Assembly (NCBI GenBank): GCA_005503165.1
Contig: SCNT01000035.1
Location: 1 to 47,541 of the forward strand
Direction of reading: 5' to 3'
DNA from: Sphingomonadaceae bacterium 3R27E2-A
GTDB taxonomy: Bacteria; Pseudomonadota; Alphaproteobacteria; Sphingomonadales; Sphingomonadaceae
Length of the DNA stretch: 47,541 nt
The number at the start of each line of letters is the position of its first letter. Positions within the stretch are counted from its first letter, which is position 1. Made by a program: the position numbers and the translations under genes. Below the pieces are notes generated by a model. It had not been told where the DNA came from, searched no databases, and worked only from the letters and a program-made list of their open reading frames with translations. This document shows, piece after piece, positions 45,204 to 47,541 of this stretch.

Positions 45204-46868
45204 ATGACCATGCTCCGCGATCCGTCCGCGAAATATTCGGCCTTCCCGCAGGTTCCCCTGGCGAACCGCGAATGGCCCTCGCGCGTCACCACCCGGGCGC
45301 CGATCTGGCTCTCCACCGACCTGCGCGACGGCAACCAGTCGCTGATCGACCCGATGGATGCCGAGAAAAAGACCCGCTTCTTCGACCTGCTCGTGAAGGC
45401 GGGCTTCAAGGAGATCGAGGTCGGCTTCCCCGCCAGCGGCGCGACCGACTTCGACTATATCCAGACCCTCGTCCGCTCGGGCCGCATCCCCGACGACGTC
45501 ACCCCGCAGGTGCTGACGCAAAGCCGCGCCGACCTCATCCGCACCAGCTTCGACAGCCTCGCGGGCGCCAGGACCGCGATCGTCCACGTCTACAACGCGG
45601 TCGCCCCGGCCTGGCGCAAGATCGTCTTCGGCATGGACAAGGCCGCCATCAAGGCGATCGCGATCGACGGCGCCAAGCAGCTGCGCGACAACGCCGCGCG
45701 CCTTCCGCAAACGAACTGGCGCTTCCAGTACAGCCCCGAATGCTTCTCGACCACCGAGCTCGATTTCAGCCTCGAATGCTGCGAGGCGGTGATGGAGATC
45801 CTGCAGCCCACCGCCGACAACCCGATCATCCTCAACCTCCCCGCGACGGTCGAGGCGGCGACGCCCAATATCTACGCCGACCAGATCGAATATTTCGGCA
45901 AGAATTTGCCGAACCGCGACCGCGCGATCCTGTCCTTACACACCCACAACGACCGCGGCACCGGCGTCGCCGCGGCCGAATTGGGCCTGCTCGCGGGCGC
46001 CGACCGCGTCGAGGGCTGCCTGTTCGGCAATGGCGAGCGCACCGGCAACACCTGCCTCGTCACCATCGCGCTCAACCTCTACACGCAGGGCGTCGACCCC
46101 GAGCTCGACTTCTCGAACATCGACGAGGTCATCGCGACGGTCGAATATTGCAACCAGCTCCCCGTCCACCCGCGCCATCCCTATGGCGGCGAGCTCGTCT
46201 ACACCGCCTTTTCGGGCAGCCACCAGGACGCGATCAAGAAAGGCTTCGCCGCGCGGGCGCGCCAGAACGACGAACGCTGGGAAGTCCCCTACCTGCCCAT
46301 CGACCCCGCCGACCTCGGCCGCAGCTACGAAGCGGTGATCCGCGTCAACAGCCAGTCGGGCAAGGGCGGCGTCGCGTGGGTGCTCGAACAGGACAAGGGC
46401 CTCAAGCTCCCCAAGAAGATGCAGGCAAGCTTCAGCCACATCGTCCAGGCGCTCGCCGACGAAACGAGCCGCGAACTCGGCGCCGAGGACATCTGGCAGG
46501 CGTTCGAGGGCCAGTATCTGGCGACCGCGGGCAAGCGCTTCCAGCTCGTCGACTGGCACGAAACCCATTCGGGCACCGACCGCATCTTCGCCGGCAAGCT
46601 CACCATCGACGGCACCGAGCGCAGCGTCAGCGGCCGCGGCAACGGCCTGATGTCGAGCGTCATCGCCGCCTTGAGCGAAAGCGGCGGCCCGGTGATGGAC
46701 ATCGTCGATTACAGCGAGCACGCGATCGGCCAGGGCAGCAATGTGCAGGCCGCGGCCTATGTGGAGTGCAGGACGGCGGACGGGAAGAGCCTCTTCGGCT
46801 GCGGGCTGGATACGGACGTGGCTACGGCGAGTGTGCGGGCAATCCTGTCGGCGGCGAATGGGGCGTAA
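45204..46868 (+). CDS. leuA: 2-isopropylmalate synthase
   Basis: This enzyme condenses ketoisovalerate with acetyl-CoA, the first step specific to leucine. The 554-aa product is the long type. It has [17 protein letters not shown] with the metal Asp, [17 protein letters not shown], the [19 protein letters not shown]is pair, [24 protein letters not shown], and a C-terminal LeuA dimerisation and feedback domain. ATG at 45204 lies behind GGAAGAAG. A leucine leader peptide upstream suggests attenuation. The leuBCD genes are not in the window. Confidence 0.97.
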   Translation: MTMLRDPSAKYSAFPQVPLANREWPSRVTTRAPIWLSTDLRDGNQSLIDPMDAEKKTRFFDLLVKAGFKEIEVGFPASGATDFDYIQTLVRSGRIPDDVTPQVLTQSRADLIRTSFDSLAGARTAIVHVYNAVAPAWRKIVFGMDKAAIKAIAIDGAKQLRDNAARLPQTNWRFQYSPECFSTTELDFSLECCEAVMEILQPTADNPIILNLPATVEAATPNIYADQIEYFGKNLPNRDRAILSLHTHNDRGTGVAAAELGLLAGADRVEGCLFGNGERTGNTCLVTIALNLYTQGVDPELDFSNIDEVIATVEYCNQLPVHPRHPYGGELVYTAFSGSHQDAIKKGFAARARQNDERWEVPYLPIDPADLGRSYEAVIRVNSQSGKGGVAWVLEQDKGLKLPKKMQASFSHIVQALADETSRELGAEDIWQAFEGQYLATAGKRFQLVDWHETHSGTDRIFAGKLTIDGTERSVSGRGNGLMSSVIAALSESGGPVMDIVDYSEHAIGQGSNVQAAAYVECRTADGKSLFGCGLDTDVATASVRAILSAANGA

Positions 46869-46870
46869 AA

Positions 46871-47013
46871 ATCCTCCCTGTGGCCGAAGGCCATGGGGAG
46901 GTGGCAGCGCGGAGCGCTGACGGAGGGGCCGACGCCTTCAAAAGGCAGCGCAACGCCGCGGCCCCTCCACCGCTTCGCGGTCCCCCTCCCCATCGCTACG
47001 CGACAGGGAGGAT
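46871..47013. repeat. Family-A palindromic repeat
   Basis: This complete copy runs from ATCCTCCCTGTGGCCGAAGG to the CATCGCTACGCGACAGGGAG end, followed by GATT. The left arm is of the GGTGGCAGCGCGGAGCGCTG type. It starts two bases after the leuA stop and is followed closely by another left arm. Confidence 0.92.
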
Positions 47014-47024
47014 TGGTCCACTCA

Positions 47025-47081
47025 AATCCTCCCCGTGCCGAAGGCATGGGGAGGGGGACCGCCCGCAGGGTGGTGGAGGGG
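47025..47081. repeat. Family-A palindromic repeat, left arm only
   Basis: AATCCTCCCCGTGCCGAAGG followed by CATGGGGAGGGGGACCG and GGTGGTGGAGGGGCC form a left arm of the family with no matching right arm nearby. The DUF559 gene follows immediately downstream, its 3' end reaching 47094. Confidence 0.85.
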
Positions 47082-47093
47082 CCTTTGCGCAAC

Positions 47094-47453
47094 CTACGAC
47101 CCGCGACGCGACGTCACCACAGCAACCAACCCCGCCACAACCCCATCAACATCCCGCAAAACATCCGCAGCCGCCACCCGAACCACAACAAACCCCTGCC
47201 CGCGCAGCCAGTCATCGCGCACCGCATCCCGCTCCACCCGGCCATCATGCGCCAACCCATCCACCTCGACGATCACCTGAGCATCCGGCGCATAAAAATC
47301 CGCCACATAGGCCCCCACCGGATGCTGCCGCCGAAACTTCACCCCGCCCGGCCGCCCCCGCAACCGCTGCCACAGCAAGACTTCGGGCGGCGACATAACC
47401 CGGCGCAACCCCCGCGCCTGCTTGACCGTCGCCCGAGAAGTCTGCCGCACCAT
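47094..47453 (-). CDS. DUF559 (Vsr-like) endonuclease-domain protein
   Basis: The 119-aa product consists of a single DUF559 domain: RGLRRVMSPPEVLLWQRLRG, VKFRRQHPVGAYVADFYAP with the first acidic residue, VIVEVDGLAHDGRVERDAVRDDWLRGQGFVVVRV with the Glu and Asp/His set of the PD-(D/E)XK/Vsr fold, and ADVLRDVDGVVAGL. The family is nuclease-like but its biological substrate is unknown. ATG at 47453 lies behind GGAGGGC. It is bracketed by family-A repeat arms on both sides. Confidence 0.93.
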   Translation of the reverse strand: MVRQTSRATVKQARGLRRVMSPPEVLLWQRLRGRPGGVKFRRQHPVGAYVADFYAPDAQVIVEVDGLAHDGRVERDAVRDDWLRGQGFVVVRVAAADVLRDVDGVVAGLVAVVTSRRGS

Positions 47454-47463
47454 GCCCTCCTAC

Positions 47464-47541
47464 AAATCCTCCCTGTGGCCGAAGGCCATGGGGAGGTGGC
47501 AGCGCGAAGCGCTGACGGAGGGGCCAACGCCCTCAAAAGAC
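47464..47541. repeat. Family-A palindromic repeat, left arm, cut by window end
   Basis: AATCCTCCCTGTGGCCGAAG followed by GCCATGGGGAGGTGGCAGCG and AAGCGCTGACGGAGGGG repeats the left arm of the copy at 46871 almost exactly. It begins about ten bases upstream of the DUF559 start and runs out of the window. Confidence 0.9.

Overview
The window is a GC-rich (about two-thirds G+C), densely coded stretch of an alphaproteobacterial chromosome, most likely from a sphingomonad close to Sphingopyxis. Reasons are the protein content (tRNA-Leu/trigger factor pair, gatCAB, pyrB with a degenerate dihydroorotase, XRE plus membrane-protein pair, long-form LeuA), the extreme third-position GC, and several families of palindromic intergenic repeats of a kind I associate with this group. 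No phage, insertion sequence, CRISPR array or replication origin was seen. The assignment rests on gene content and style only; no database search was possible.

Layout. 1-2.3 kb: a cloverleaf-like palindrome, then tRNA-Leu(TAG) and tig read leftward to a terminator. 2.4-4.7 kb: a leftward cluster of three exported or membrane proteins of unknown function. 4.9-8.3 kb: leftward gatC-gatA-gatB. 8.6-11.7 kb: divergent DUF4153 membrane protein and DUF3089 hydrolase. 11.8-14.7 kb: ruvX, pyrB and a pseudo-dihydroorotase. 14.9-18.2 kb: leftward class-III aminotransferase, DUF808 protein and glucokinase. 18.4-19.6 kb: a methyltransferase, a stretch of about 300 nt with no clear gene, and tRNA-Arg(ACG). 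19.6-26.9 kb: leftward glyQ-glyS and ppdK-DUF1214-DUF1254. 27.1-29.8 kb: rightward XRE regulator with membrane partner and two TraB/GumN proteins. 29.9-31.5 kb: DUF2200 and serB. 31.5-35.9 kb: miaA then ilvB-ilvN-ilvC. 36.1-40.1 kb: DUF6151 protein and bioF-bioD-bioA. 40.2-44.9 kb: a large membrane protein with a possible effector-like domain, a YHS protein, YceI, and small exported or acidic proteins. 44.9-47.5 kb: leuA with its leucine leader peptide, and a DUF559 endonuclease between palindromic repeats.

Functionally the window is mostly housekeeping: translation (tig, gatCAB, glyQS, two tRNAs, miaA), branched-chain amino acid synthesis (ilvBNC, leuA), pyrimidine, serine and biotin synthesis, and pyruvate/PEP and glucose metabolism.

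The most unusual signal is the behaviour of the palindromic repeats. Most copies lie between genes, but one sits inside bioD and two inside glyS, each in frame, so the repeats are apparently translated as extra peptide segments. glyS also carries an internal patch of about 350 bp at about 49% GC, which looks like gene conversion from a lower-GC donor. A DUF559 (Vsr-like) nuclease gene is bracketed by the same repeat family that interrupts bioD. Further leads are a perfectly paired three-way-junction palindrome at the left edge, three spaced operators in front of the XRE gene, the leuA attenuator, and a membrane protein with a conserved-looking YLRPF/GRP.DRLGAGR domain.
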